DNA of 64,000 nucleotides from Pseudomonas svalbardensis (GCF_030053115.1 NZ_CP125619.1:3111501-3175500); one strand, 5' to 3'; positions 17,802-27,320 are shown, numbered from the stretch's first letter. Translations and numbers: made by a program. Notes: generated from the letters alone by a model not told the origin.

Positions 17802-19277
17802 TCAAGCATTTTTATCTCCTGGATGTGATACACCTGAAATCCGCTTTGTGGGTCGGCCTCCGAGCAGACCTTCTTGTTCATGAAGCATTTCGCCAATCTG
17901 CAAGCCGTTTTCATCGACGCGGTACAAGCGCAGCTCATCGGAGTGGGCACTGGCCCGCATCTTGACCACGGCCATGATGCGCAGTAAGCGGCTTTCTACT
18001 TCAATATAGCGTTGGACAATGATCGCGTCGGTGAGAAATGCCGTGCCGTAAGGGCTGAAACGCAAGTCGGTGTAGCGGTCTTCCAGCTCGGAGGTCATCA
18101 GCACACTGACCCCGGCACCGGTCAGCGCGGTGACCATGCGCGACAGCGATTCACGGAAGTCTTCGCGGAAAGTCGGCGCCAGCGCCAGTTCGAAGCCCGA
18201 CAGCGAGTCGATCACTAAACGAGTGGCTTTCAGGCGAGAGATCTCGGCCAACAGCAATTGGACGATTTCGTCGATGGACAAGTCCGGTGCACGACTGTCC
18301 ACCAAGCCGACCTGACCGCTTTGGATCAACTGAATGAGGGCGGCATTTTGAAAATGATTGGGCCGTTGTTCGAACACCGCGATCACACCGGTTTCGCCGT
18401 TGCGTGCGCCTTCTGCGAGGAACGTCGCTGCCAGGATGCTTTTGCCCGACCCCGACGGCCCGGCCACTAGCAATGAATAACCACGGGGCAGGCCGCCACC
18501 CAGCATCTCGTCGAGCTGTGGCACGCCCATTTTCAAGCGCTTGATGGGGATCTCCAGCGGCGCTTCAACCGGGTTGAGTGGCGCGGGTGCAAACACCTTG
18601 ATCCCCGACGTCGCAATGCGGAAGGTGTGCAAGCCCGGTAACGTGGGCTGGCCGCGCATCTTCATGATTTCAAGCTTGCGTACCATGGAATTGCGCTGCA
18701 CGCTCTGACGCAGCCAGATCAAGCCATCGGCCACGGTGAAAATCGGGTTGGTGTCGGTTTCGGTAAAGTATTCGCCAATCAGGAAGGTCGTCGCCTGCCA
18801 GGTGGTCATCAACATGCCCAGTTGCTGAACGAATTGCGGCAGGTTGTTGTTGGGGTTGTCCTGGGTCTGGCTGGCCAGCACCACCGAACGGAACGAGTCG
18901 ACGAACACCAGCGCCGGGGAGTACGCCTCCACCTCGCTGACGATGCGCCGCAGCACTTCGTCCAGATTCCCGGCCAGGGTGTCGTCGGTCAGGTTGATAT
19001 AGCGGATCGACTGGTTGATCGCTTCGCTGTCGAAAAAGTCGAATTGCTGCTGATAACGCAACATCTTCAGCGGCGGCTCGCCCAGTACGGTAAAGAACAG
19101 CGCCGGGCGCTCGGGCGTCGCCAGGGCAAACATCATCTGGTGCGCCAGGGTAGTTTTGCCGCAACCCGGCGGGCCGGCGATCAGGTTGAACGAAAACTCC
19201 GGCAATCCTCCGCCCAGCACCTCGTCCAGTCCTGGCACGCCGGTGGCCAGGCGGTTGATAGTCACTTTGGTGCTCAT
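17802..19277 (-). CDS. KaiC-like double RecA ATPase
   Basis: A 491-residue protein with two tandem KaiC/RecA domains. The first has Walker A GPPGCGKTT at 35-43 and ALVFVDSFRS as Walker B region. The second has GPSGSGKS in the second half and RLVIDSLSGFELAL. It is related to cyanobacterial KaiC but belongs to a non-clock bacterial group; kaiA and kaiB are absent here. The ATG at 19277 overlaps the stop of the upstream gene (ATGA). Being coupled to a histidine kinase gene suggests an ATP-dependent signalling switch. Confidence 0.85.
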   Translation of the reverse strand: MSTKVTINRLATGVPGLDEVLGGGLPEFSFNLIAGPPGCGKTTLAHQMMFALATPERPALFFTVLGEPPLKMLRYQQQFDFFDSEAINQSIRYINLTDDTLAGNLDEVLRRIVSEVEAYSPALVFVDSFRSVVLASQTQDNPNNNLPQFVQQLGMLMTTWQATTFLIGEYFTETDTNPIFTVADGLIWLRQSVQRNSMVRKLEIMKMRGQPTLPGLHTFRIATSGIKVFAPAPLNPVEAPLEIPIKRLKMGVPQLDEMLGGGLPRGYSLLVAGPSGSGKSILAATFLAEGARNGETGVIAVFEQRPNHFQNAALIQLIQSGQVGLVDSRAPDLSIDEIVQLLLAEISRLKATRLVIDSLSGFELALAPTFREDFRESLSRMVTALTGAGVSVLMTSELEDRYTDLRFSPYGTAFLTDAIIVQRYIEVESRLLRIMAVVKMRASAHSDELRLYRVDENGLQIGEMLHEQEGLLGGRPTKRISGVSHPGDKNA

Positions 19278-19708
19278 GGCGAATTTTCCTGCGAAGGGGT
19301 GTCGCTCAAAGAAGGTTCCCACACGTCACGAAGCAACCGTGCGGTGAGCGAGGGCCCGATCAACGTGGTCAGCAGCTCGTCGAAGCTGGTCAGCATCACT
19401 TCACCGAAAAACAACGCATCGGCTTCGCTTTGTTCGACGAGTACGGACTTGAGGGCAGTCAGATCCAGCTCGGCCTGCACGCGGTCATAGGTGCCGGCCA
19501 GACGCGGATGAACGGAAGAGCACAGCTGGAGGCTGCGGCGGTAAAGCGCGGCAACCCCTTGCTGGCCAATGATGGGCGTGAGGGCTGCGTCCATATCCTG
19601 CAAGGTTGAAATAATTGCGTGGGCGATCTTTGCAAGATCAGCAATGTCACCGACCCGGCGCGCCAGAGAAGCTACGATCTGGCGGCCCCCTTCGCTTTCC
19701 CTGGACAT
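19274..19708 (-). CDS. Conserved hypothetical protein, first gene of KaiC-like operon
   Basis: A 144-residue soluble, helix-rich protein starting MSRESEGGRQIVASLARRVG. Its stop overlaps the KaiC-like start by four bases, so the products are made in coupled amounts and probably work together. No known fold could be assigned; it does not look like KaiB or KaiA. LTPIIGQQGVAALYRRSLQL and FGEVMLTSFDELLTTLIG suggest a globular helical domain of about 130 residues. Confidence 0.65.
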   Translation of the reverse strand: MSRESEGGRQIVASLARRVGDIADLAKIAHAIISTLQDMDAALTPIIGQQGVAALYRRSLQLCSSVHPRLAGTYDRVQAELDLTALKSVLVEQSEADALFFGEVMLTSFDELLTTLIGPSLTARLLRDVWEPSLSDTPSQENSP

Positions 19709-19808
19709 GGCTCACTAATTTTTGATGGGCACCTATCGATGGTACACCCTATAACCTGTGATCGAGTTTTCATTTGGGCGCAGAGCTGATGATGTCCGAA
19801 TATCTCTC

Positions 19809-20396
19809 TCAAGCACCTAGTTTGGTGATTTGAATACAAACCGACCAAATGCCAAGCAATACCCAGAACGTCGCAAAGATCCAAGGTGTGCGCACCGAAA
19901 ACAGCAACGCCTTTCGATACCCCTTTTGCGTGGACTCTCTCTCACAAAATAAAGGCGATTCGTCATACGCCAACCCCATTAAAGGCTCGCTATGCAATAG
20001 CTCACTCTGCTTGAAATGCCAATGGCCGATAATGTCGTATGCCGCACGAATACCGGGCCAAGCATTCAACGAACTTAGCACTCCAAGCAACGTAAGAAAC
20101 GGTGGTACTACCAGCGTGAACAACTTGCCCCATTCGGGGTTGAGATTGCCCATAGAAGAGGCAAATGCGATGACCAAAAAAGACTGAGATGCCAGAAAGG
20201 CGTCAGTACGATTAGCCAAGATGCTGGTTTCGTACTGAATCTCTCTTCGGTAAAAATCCAAGCGTTCCTTTGGCGACCCGAACATCCTGACATTGTGCTC
20301 GTTTAGTGCGGTGTCACTTATCTGGGAAGTCAAAATTCTCGGCACGGTGGGTTCATCCTCATCAAACATGTGAAGCCGGCTTTCCACCCATCCCAA
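19809..20396 (-). CDS. Membrane protein of unknown function
   Basis: A 195-residue protein with a soluble N-terminal part rich in charged residues, two hydrophobic segments at about 85-130 (FLVIAFASSMG, TLVVPPFLTLLGVLSSL) and a third near the C-terminus (PWIFATFWVLLGIWSV). The arrangement recalls small RipA-type octameric membrane proteins, but the similarity is only in general shape. The start could be MFDEDEP at 20369 rather than 20396. No operon partner. Confidence 0.5.
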   Translation of the reverse strand: MGWVESRLHMFDEDEPTVPRILTSQISDTALNEHNVRMFGSPKERLDFYRREIQYETSILANRTDAFLASQSFLVIAFASSMGNLNPEWGKLFTLVVPPFLTLLGVLSSLNAWPGIRAAYDIIGHWHFKQSELLHSEPLMGLAYDESPLFCERESTQKGYRKALLFSVRTPWIFATFWVLLGIWSVCIQITKLGA

Positions 20397-20475
20397 TCCG
20401 CGAATTGAACTGGATATCTCCCACGTCAGCGTTGGTCATTCACTAACGACGGCCGAAGGGTATTTATTCCTGATT

Positions 20476-20748
20476 TCATCTTTGCGTTGAGCGCTCCGCC
20501 ATCATCCGCGCCCCGACCTCACGCTCAGCAACCTGCACCAGCCCATGGTCATGGTCATGGTCATGGTCAGCCGCTGCAAGCGGAATCACCACCTCATCAA
20601 CACGCTTCACCTTGACGTTGATCCGCCAGACTTCCTGGCCTTCAATGTCCTCCCAGCAGGTCACGTAATTCCAGGGCCGAAAGCCTTCGCGCTCGTCATA
20701 AGTACCCTGCTTGGTCACTCGCTGCAATGATGGCCGTATGCTCTTCAC
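20476..20748 (-). CDS. Small hypothetical protein with Asp-His repeat
   Basis: A 90-residue frame with a plausible N-terminal domain (EGFRPWNYVTCWEDIEGQEV, then NVKVKRVDEVVIPL), followed by an ADHDHDHDHG stretch that could bind divalent metal. The repeat comes from a 6-base repeat at 20544-20568 that can expand or contract in frame. The start is unclear. Function unknown; the His-Asp run suggests metal handling only as a guess. Confidence 0.45.
   Translation of the reverse strand: MKSIRPSLQRVTKQGTYDEREGFRPWNYVTCWEDIEGQEVWRINVKVKRVDEVVIPLAAADHDHDHDHGLVQVAEREVGARMMAERSTQR
20544..20568 (+). repeat. Hexanucleotide tandem repeat (CATGGT)x4
   Basis: Four perfect copies of CATGGT. The unit is a multiple of three, so copy-number change would alter the length of the Asp-His run in the overlapping minus-strand frame without shifting it. 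Confidence 0.8.
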
Positions 20749-21187
20749 AGAAAAGGAAAAAGGTGTGGTTCATCAGTTGACCGAAGGCCGCAACGATCGG
20801 TTCTTGGCCCGTCGCGCCCATTTATTAGATCACTCATCTACGCAACCATCCGAATCATCGCACCACTTTGACCTTGTGCGCCTAATGCATAGCATAAAGG
20901 GATAACTTCTTGAACACTTGCTCCAGAAAAGCTTAACTCTAGTATTTTAATCTCGACCACCAGGTTGCTGGTATTTTTCAGACTTGTTTTAGTTCTTGAT
21001 ATCAGCGCAATCGCTACCAGAGTATTAGAATGGGTATGTATACTAGGCTATAAAGTCTAAGCAGTTTGGCGACCCTAAGTTCCCTTTTTAGAACTTCCCC
21101 TCGTGCCCCCCCCCAGCTAACACCTACTGTAGCGTAATCGATCTGTACCATCCCTGTCCGGCGCAAGAGCGTCGGAGGCTGACATTA
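20749..21187. other. AT-rich intergenic region
   Basis: About 440 bases with no supported gene. A short plus-strand frame after AGAAAAGG (about 20739-20905) starts MLFTEKEKGVVHQLTEGRN but matches nothing known. Positions 20930-21080 are A/T-rich and could hold promoters. A run of C at 21105-21112 is notable only as low-complexity sequence. Confidence 0.35.
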
Positions 21188-21640
21188 CTATTTCTCTACA
21201 GGCACTTTTACGAGGAATGTGGTTCCGCGCTTTCTGTTGGAGGTCACTTCTATCGTCCCCGAGTGTGCTGCCACGATTTCGGAAGCTATGTACAGACCTA
21301 AGCCAAGGCCAGTGCTAGGGCCTAGATCAAGAGATGCATGCTGAGAGAAACGCCCCATGGGGTTGAAGATGAAGGGCAAAATGTCCTCCTGGACAGGTTC
21401 TCCGTAATTCTGGACGATGAAAATGACGCTGCTGTCTTTTACCTCTAGTGAACCCCTGATCGGAAACTGCAAATCGCCATGCTGCACAGCATTGCCGAGC
21501 AGATTGGAAAATTCTTGCTCCATGCGGGCGCCATCGAATTCACCGCGAGCCGATTCTCCCACTTTGAAAGTGACATCCGCGTTTGGGTGAGCAGTGCACA
21601 CGCGCATCCATAGCTCAACGGTGCAATCGGCAACTGGCTC
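21188..21640 (-). pseudogene. Histidine kinase ATPase domain, 5'-truncated
   Basis: The frame encodes only the catalytic HATPase domain: FSNLLGNAVQHGD (N box), VQNYGEP, a PFIFNPMGRFSQ F-box region, STGLGLGLYIASEIVAAHSG (G boxes) and a normal C-terminus. The phospho-acceptor domain and sensor are gone; upstream sequence shows no HisKA motif. It is the tail of a deleted kinase gene, unless an internal start produces a stand-alone ATPase domain. Confidence 0.65.
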
Positions 21641-21999
21641 TCGTGAAGTTGCAACGGCCAGCCAAGAGCTAGCGAAGCTAGCTGATCGCCTTACCCAGAA
21701 GGTCGCATTTTTTAGGGTGGCTTAAACGCTATCAAATCCCCATACCAGCACACTTCCCTGATCCTATCGCGGTATGCGGCTAGAGAAGACCAGTGGTGGG
21801 TGGTTTCAAATGCACAGCTATTCAGGTTTTTCCTGTGTGGTCGATACGCTGTACGGAGCAAGCATTTTTGGTGCTACCTATTGATAACATGTCGAATGGA
21901 ATTTAATGATGGCAATTGGCTTCAGTCGGCCAATTATCGGCACCTACTTATCTCACCGGCAAGGACTGCCCACCACAATCGCTTTTGCTTGGAATCGGT

Positions 22000-22683
22000 A
22001 TGGCCAGGATTCGCTCGCTTCTTTCGCTAGTTACAGCTTTGATGTGTGCTGATGGTTGGGCTGGTATAGCCAAGCTTGAGGTCGAAATAAACGAGCAAAA
22101 CGGCAAGCCGCTGTCCGACGCGGTGCTCACTCTTCAAGGGCCAGTTGGCCAGCCCTCAGTTCTTCGAAACGCCGATATGGATCAGCGTTCTCAACAGTTC
22201 GCCCCGCATGTGCTGGCGGTGCACACCGGTACGCCTATCAAGTTCCCTAACAGCGACAATATCCGCCATCAGGTCTACTCGTTCTCGCCGGCAAAACGCT
22301 TCGAGCTACGTCTTTACGAAGGCACACCGTCCGACCCAGTCCTGTTCGACAAGCCCGGGGTTGTGGTGCTTGGATGCAACATCCATGACTGGATGCTTGG
22401 CTACGTTTACGTCACTGATGACCCCCGCTTTGGCGTTACTGACGCTCAAGGAAAATTGACGCTTGATAACCTTCCCGTCGGGGTTTACCAGGTCACCCTC
22501 TGGCATCCGCAACTGATAGACATGCAACCCCTCAGTGCAGGTTCTATAAAAGTACCTCTCAACGGTCTCAAGCAGACCTTTAACCTCACGCTGGAGCCTT
22601 TGTCTACGAACGCTCCGACCGCACCTGCACCGAGTACCTTCGGCGACGCGTTCAAGCGAGCTGCCCGTGAAACTGCGCAATAG
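22000..22683 (+). CDS. Cupredoxin-like periplasmic protein (methylamine-utilization type)
   Basis: A 227-residue exported protein: a signal peptide of about 22 residues (MARIRSLLSLVTALMCADGWA), then a cupredoxin-like fold. NIRHQVYSF and GCNIHDWMLGYVYV provide the His, Cys, His and Met expected of a type-1 copper site. A C-terminal beta-sandwich-like region with LPVGVYQVTLWHP follows. Relatives are often called methylamine utilization proteins, though no mau genes are here. The ATG at 22000 follows GGAATCGGT. The stop overlaps the next gene by 17 bases, so it heads a four-gene operon. Confidence 0.75.
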   Translation: MARIRSLLSLVTALMCADGWAGIAKLEVEINEQNGKPLSDAVLTLQGPVGQPSVLRNADMDQRSQQFAPHVLAVHTGTPIKFPNSDNIRHQVYSFSPAKRFELRLYEGTPSDPVLFDKPGVVVLGCNIHDWMLGYVYVTDDPRFGVTDAQGKLTLDNLPVGVYQVTLWHPQLIDMQPLSAGSIKVPLNGLKQTFNLTLEPLSTNAPTAPAPSTFGDAFKRAARETAQ

Positions 22684-25024
22684 TTTTCAGGCTCAAGTCA
22701 CCGCAGTTTTGATCCTGCTTTTGCTGGTGGTGATTGGCTCACTTTATTTCAGCGTAAAGGTTGCGACCAACTCAGCGGTGCGTAGCCAGGCCAACACTCA
22801 ATTGGACGTCGGTACGCGAGTCTTCGAACGCCTGCTTGAGGTGCGAGGGCGACGCTTGGCCGACGGAGTGCAATTACTCGCAGCCGACTTCGGTTTTCGC
22901 GATGCGGTGGCCAGCAGAGATTCTGCAACCATACGTTCGGTGCTGTTCAATCATGGCAAGCGCATCAACGCCAGTGACATGATTCTGCTCAGCATGGATG
23001 GCAAAGTCCTCGCTAGCACTCTGGACGATGTGGCGGATGGCTCGCAGTTTCGTTTCGACCAAGCTCTGCGCGAAGCCCAGCGCATTCAACAAACTATGTT
23101 GATCGTGCCATTGCAGGGTAAGCCCCACTTGCTTGTTGAAGCGACAGTGCTCGCGCCTCTACCGATTGCCAGGGTGGTGATGGGCTTCAGCATGGACGGT
23201 GCATTTGCCCGGGAGTTGCGCTCCCTTACCAATCTTGAAGTGTCGTTTCTGGCAGTGGATAAGCAACAGCCGGGGCCACTCGTCAGTACCCAACCTGACG
23301 TTCTTGGCCCAAGTATCACAGGGCTGATGCTTAGTACGTCTAAGCGCGACGCAGTCCAGCTGACGGAGCACTTGGAGCATAACTTCCTGAGCCAGTCTTT
23401 GGTGTTGGCTGGCGGCGGGGATGGATATGACGGTCAGGTGATAGCCTTATTGCAAAGCCCACTCGATGCTGCCACGCGAGCGTTTGCTCCCCTTGATGAA
23501 AAAATCCTTGGCATTGCCTTGGTAGCCTTGCTCGCCTCATTAGCGGGGGCTTTGCTATTGGCCCGAGGTGTGTCGCAACCCGTTAGATCTTTGGCATTAG
23601 CAGCGGAGCGAATCGGCCAAGGCGATTATCAAACCCCCGTAATACTACGGAGAAGTGACGAATTCGGATTGCTGGCCAAAGCAGTCAACTCTATGCAGCG
23701 CGGCATCGCAGAGCGTGAACAGCAACTGGCTCACAACGCCCTGCATGACCCCCTTACTGGCTTGCCCAACCGCGCTTTAGCAGTAGAGCGATTAGGCAGC
23801 GCGATTGCCGCAAAACGACCGATGGCGTTGATCGTATTGGGCATTCAAAACCTGAGGTCTATCAACGAAACAGCCGACCCCGAAACGGTTGATCAGTTGC
23901 TCCGCCAAACCGGTCAGCGCCTGCAAGAATCGCTGCATCCCGGTGATACGTTAGCGCATCTGATCGCCGACGAGTTTCTGCTCTTGCTTGATGGCTTCGA
24001 CAGTGATGCGGCAGTCGCAGTAGCTGACCAGATTCAGCAGTTACTGCTTAAGCCCCAGCATATCAACGGTCACGACTTGGCTCTGGATTGCAGACTCGGT
24101 ATATCGGCATTCCCCGCTGATGGGCAAAGCGCACAGACGCTACTGGAACGCGCCTCCATTGCCATGAAAGACGCCGCGCAGTTGCCCGGCCATTTACAAA
24201 TTTATCAACACGGGCGTGACTTGGCCCACCGTCGACAGATCACTCTGATTCGTGACCTGCGCCACGCTGCCAGCAAAGGCGAGCTTCTACTGCATTACCA
24301 GCCGAAGCTGGATATCCGTAAAGGTCACGTCCGCCAAGCCGAAGCCTTACTGCGCTGGCAGCACCCGCAACTTGGTATGGTTTCGCCTGCTGAGTTTATT
24401 CCTTTGGCAGAACGTACTGGAAGCATCCAATTGCTTACCAATTGGGTAATCAACGAGGGGATGCGCCAACTCTCGGAGTGGAATCAGCGGGGGCTGCGCT
24501 TGCAGCTTTCGCTAAACATTTCCGCCGATGACTTGCTTAGCGATGAACTGGCCGCTCGGGTCTTGGCACTATTACGAAACTACCGCCTGCCGGCAGAGCA
24601 ATTGATATTCGAAATCACTGAAAGCGCAGTCATGCGGGAGCCGGAGCGTGCACTAAAAGTCCTGAATCAACTGCGTGATTGCGGCATTAGCTTGTCGGTA
24701 GATGACTTCGGTACTGGGTACTCGTCCTTGGCTCACCTCAAGCGACTCCCTGTACAGGAGTTGAAAATCGATCAGTCCTTCGTCCGTGACCTGGATGAAA
24801 CAAGTGAGGACGCAGTGATCGTCCGCTCGACCATCGAAATGAGCCATAACCTTGGTCTTAAGGTAGTTGCCGAAGGCGTCGAGTACGCACATAGCCTGCG
24901 CTTACTCGAACGCTGGCACTGCGATACGGCGCAGGATTATCTAATCAGTCGGCCACTTACTGCCGCAGCATTTGAAACCTGGGTGGCCTTGCCTCTCAGT
25001 TTTCATGCGTCCATGGCTCATTGA
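22667..25024 (+). CDS. Membrane sensor with degenerate GGDEF and intact EAL
   Basis: A 785-residue protein. Helices at about 10-30 and 281-300 flank a periplasmic double-Cache-like sensor, followed by HAMP (about 301-350), GGDEF and EAL domains. The GGDEF signature is IADEF at about 433-437, missing both glycines, so cyclase activity is unlikely. The EAL half keeps EALLRW, NISADDL, FEITES, DDFGTGYSSL, KIDQSF and AEGVE, so it is probably a phosphodiesterase, perhaps GTP-modulated. Translation starts at a GTG at 22667 inside the upstream gene. Partner genes suggest it senses redox or oxygen-related conditions in the periplasm. Confidence 0.88.
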   Translation: MKLRNSFQAQVTAVLILLLLVVIGSLYFSVKVATNSAVRSQANTQLDVGTRVFERLLEVRGRRLADGVQLLAADFGFRDAVASRDSATIRSVLFNHGKRINASDMILLSMDGKVLASTLDDVADGSQFRFDQALREAQRIQQTMLIVPLQGKPHLLVEATVLAPLPIARVVMGFSMDGAFARELRSLTNLEVSFLAVDKQQPGPLVSTQPDVLGPSITGLMLSTSKRDAVQLTEHLEHNFLSQSLVLAGGGDGYDGQVIALLQSPLDAATRAFAPLDEKILGIALVALLASLAGALLLARGVSQPVRSLALAAERIGQGDYQTPVILRRSDEFGLLAKAVNSMQRGIAEREQQLAHNALHDPLTGLPNRALAVERLGSAIAAKRPMALIVLGIQNLRSINETADPETVDQLLRQTGQRLQESLHPGDTLAHLIADEFLLLLDGFDSDAAVAVADQIQQLLLKPQHINGHDLALDCRLGISAFPADGQSAQTLLERASIAMKDAAQLPGHLQIYQHGRDLAHRRQITLIRDLRHAASKGELLLHYQPKLDIRKGHVRQAEALLRWQHPQLGMVSPAEFIPLAERTGSIQLLTNWVINEGMRQLSEWNQRGLRLQLSLNISADDLLSDELAARVLALLRNYRLPAEQLIFEITESAVMREPERALKVLNQLRDCGISLSVDDFGTGYSSLAHLKRLPVQELKIDQSFVRDLDETSEDAVIVRSTIEMSHNLGLKVVAEGVEYAHSLRLLERWHCDTAQDYLISRPLTAAAFETWVALPLSFHASMAH

Positions 25025-25029
25025 TCGCC

Positions 25030-25893
25030 ATGACCTATCGTTTCTCTTTGCTGATCGGCTGTCTCATCGGCCTCACCCTCCAAACCTCCCCCGCTGATAA
25101 TGGACGCCTGATTGCCACAGGTGGTGCCAGTAGCTTGGAGGGTGCAGCAGGCGGAGGTATTACACCGTGGGCAATCCTTACTGGCTACGGCGAAAAGAAC
25201 GAGTGGGGCGCGACCGCGTTCGCCACTACAGTCAATTTGCCGGACTATCGGCTGGATGTTGCTGGGTTAGCTTTGGCCTATGACAACCGTGTCGAGCTGT
25301 CTTTCGCCCGGCAGCGTTTTGATCTGGGGTCTTTGGTTAGCAAACTGGATCTACCCGAAGACACCCTGGGCCAAGACATTTTCGGGGTGAAGCTGCGTTT
25401 GTTTGGTGACGTGATCTACGACGATCTCCCGCAAGTGTCCATAGGGTTGGAGTACAAGCATCAGCGCGACTTTCTGATCCCTAGCCTGGTTGGTGCTCAG
25501 CGTTACAGCGACACAGAGGGATATCTAGCCGCCAGTCGCTTGTTCATAGGCGCCGCATTTGGCTACAACCTACTGGTCAATGGCAGCCTGCGCTACAGCC
25601 GCGCCAATGAAACCGGGTTGCTGGGTTTTGGTGGTGACCGTCGTGACACTCGCAGTGTGCTGAAGGAGGGGTCGATTGCCGTGCTGTTCAACCCGCACTG
25701 GGCGCTGGGCGTCGAGTACCGGGAGAAACCGAACAACCTGTCGTTCGCTGGGGAAAGCGATTGGGCGGATCTGTTTTTAGGATATTTCCCCAATAAACAT
25801 TTGTCGGTGGTGCTGGCCTATGCACGCCTGGGGGAGATCGCAACTCTAGATAACCAAAACGGCACATATCTGTCCGTGCAGGAAAGTTTCTGA
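25030..25893 (+). CDS. DUF3034 outer-membrane-like protein
   Basis: A 287-residue exported protein with an N-terminal signal (FSLLIGCLIGLTLQTSPA) and many alternating amphipathic strands: GGASSLEGAAGGG, GLEYKHQRDF, VEYREKPNNL and a C-terminal aromatic SVQESF. It fits the DUF3034 family, probably a small beta-barrel. The ATG at 25030 is preferred over the TTG at 25021, which overlaps the upstream stop. Its stop overlaps the next gene. It is the third gene of the cupredoxin/EAL/DUF3034/globin operon. Confidence 0.75.
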   Translation: MTYRFSLLIGCLIGLTLQTSPADNGRLIATGGASSLEGAAGGGITPWAILTGYGEKNEWGATAFATTVNLPDYRLDVAGLALAYDNRVELSFARQRFDLGSLVSKLDLPEDTLGQDIFGVKLRLFGDVIYDDLPQVSIGLEYKHQRDFLIPSLVGAQRYSDTEGYLAASRLFIGAAFGYNLLVNGSLRYSRANETGLLGFGGDRRDTRSVLKEGSIAVLFNPHWALGVEYREKPNNLSFAGESDWADLFLGYFPNKHLSVVLAYARLGEIATLDNQNGTYLSVQESF

Positions 25894-26312
25894 TGCGATT
25901 GTTGCCACTGTTTCTCGTTTTGCTATTGAGTGCTTGTGCGCAAAAAGCTCCCAAGGATGACAGCCTTTATCAAGCCCTTGGCGCACGCCTGGGCATCACT
26001 CGAATTGTTGAGGGCATGCTGCTAAACATTGCTCGGGACGAGCGAATAGTTGAACGGTTTCGCAAGATTGATATCCAGCGGCTGCGGGACAAACTGATTG
26101 AGCAATTTTGTGTTGAGGCGGGCGGGCCTTGTACCTATACCGGTGACAGCATGGCCGAGAGTCACAAGGGGCAAAATGTCAGCCGCAGTGACTTCAATGC
26201 GCTGGTCGAAGACTTAATTGCAGCGATGGATGATCAGGAGATCGCGGTGCCGGTGCAGAATCGTTTGATTGCGCAACTGGCCCCGATGCGCGGGGAAGTA
26301 ATTGAAAAGTGA
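25893..26312 (+). CDS. Lipoprotein group 1 truncated hemoglobin
   Basis: A 139-residue globin with a lipoprotein signal: MRLLPLFLVLLLSAC, lipobox cysteine at residue 15. The globin part begins SLYQALGARLGITRIVEGML and has FRKIDIQRLRDKL, AGGPCTYTGDSMAESHKGQN with the proximal histidine in ESHKG, and a normal H helix to MRGEV. Group 1 (TrHbN) globins bind O2 or NO. A membrane-anchored periplasmic form fits a sensor or detoxification role next to the c-di-GMP phosphodiesterase gene in the same operon. Confidence 0.82.
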   Translation: MRLLPLFLVLLLSACAQKAPKDDSLYQALGARLGITRIVEGMLLNIARDERIVERFRKIDIQRLRDKLIEQFCVEAGGPCTYTGDSMAESHKGQNVSRSDFNALVEDLIAAMDDQEIAVPVQNRLIAQLAPMRGEVIEK

Positions 26313-26384
26313 GTTGGGGATTCGCTTAGAGTTCTGCTAATCGTAGGGGGACGTGATCGAGCGATGCCATCGCACGTCGGTGGG

Positions 26385-26926
26385 TCAGTTTTCAATCAGC
26401 GCCGACTTTGTGGGCAAATGAAAGCGAGGAAGCGCCTGGAGCAGGTGCCATAGCCGCTCATGAAAGTGTTCACCGCTAATTTTCGGCAAGCCGAAGAAAT
26501 CGCTCCGCTGCCCCACCCAGATGATCACACCAATACCGGCAGTGAATCCGGCGATCACCGGGTCGGGAATGAACTTGATGAGTGCACCAAGCCGGGTGAC
26601 GCCGAGCAACAACAGGATCGCGTCTGCCATCATCGTTGCTATCTGCAGGCCATCAACGCCGTACTTAGCAGTTACACCGGCCAGAATAACAATGAATACC
26701 CCTGTCGGGCCGGCGATCTGAAGGTGGCTCCCCCCGAAGAGAGAAACCAACAGACCGCCCATAATGGCGGTGTAAATCCCTTGCTCGGGCTTGACGCCTG
26801 ATGCGATGGCAAACACCATGGCCAAGGGCAGCACCACGACACCGACGATACCCCTGAGACGAGATTCCGAAGCCAGTGCTCGGGCGCTAACAGACCAGCT
26901 TTCCATGCTTCTCGTATCGTAATCAT
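26385..26926 (-). pseudogene. SulP anion transporter, frameshifted and truncated
   Basis: Two frames together give the N-terminal third of a SulP (sulfate permease-type) transporter. The first is MITIREAWKAGLLAPEHWLR up to about 26855; the next frame continues VVVLPLAMVFAIASGVKPEQ and FIPDPVIAGFTAGIGVIIW. A frameshift separates them, and the frame ends at TKSALIEN after about 180 of the usual 500-plus residues. The STAS domain is missing. Both lesions make the gene dead. Confidence 0.8.
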
Positions 26927-27089
26927 GACTAGCCTCTCCCCTTTGGCATGTGCACATTATTTACATGCAGTGATAATATTAATGCAATTGAACCACCTTA
27001 TTCACGGCGCCAGATACGCTGAAAAACCAGCGCTTAAGGATTCCTAATCATGCTCGTAGACAAAAACGAGTCCGCACTCGGAGAGCCGC

Positions 27090-27320
27090 ATGAAACGCGA
27101 AGATGTCAAAACAAAACACGGTGAAGGCATGCACTTAGACACGCACGTGATCGTCAACCCGGCCAACACAAACGAGTGGATCATTCTGTTCAAAAAAGAG
27201 GAGGGAAGAAGTTACTTCCTAGTCAATGACAACGAAGAAATCGAGTCATTTGTACACTTGGATGACGTGATCCATGAGCTTCGGAGCATTGGTATCAAAT
27301 CGGCCGAAGTTCACTTCTGA
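27090..27320 (+). CDS. Small conserved hypothetical protein
   Basis: A 76-residue protein beginning MKREDVKTKHGEGMHLDTHV and ending VIHELRSIGIKSAEVHF, with beta-rich composition (WIILFKKEEGRSYFLVNDN). GGAGAGCCGC precedes the ATG. It looks like a genuine small Pseudomonas protein of unknown function, flanked by non-coding DNA on both sides. Confidence 0.6.
   Translation: MKREDVKTKHGEGMHLDTHVIVNPANTNEWIILFKKEEGRSYFLVNDNEEIESFVHLDDVIHELRSIGIKSAEVHF

Noticed and set aside
16917..17828. 303-codon plus-strand frame opposite the histidine kinase
   Set aside because: Shadow frame: the minus strand holds clear HisKA and HATPase motifs.
18822..19490. 222-codon plus-strand frame opposite the KaiC-like gene
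   Set aside because: Antisense shadow; Walker motifs are on the minus strand.
20544..20568. CRISPR or phase-variation repeat
   Set aside because: Only a four-copy hexamer within a coding frame; no spacers, and the unit does not shift the frame.
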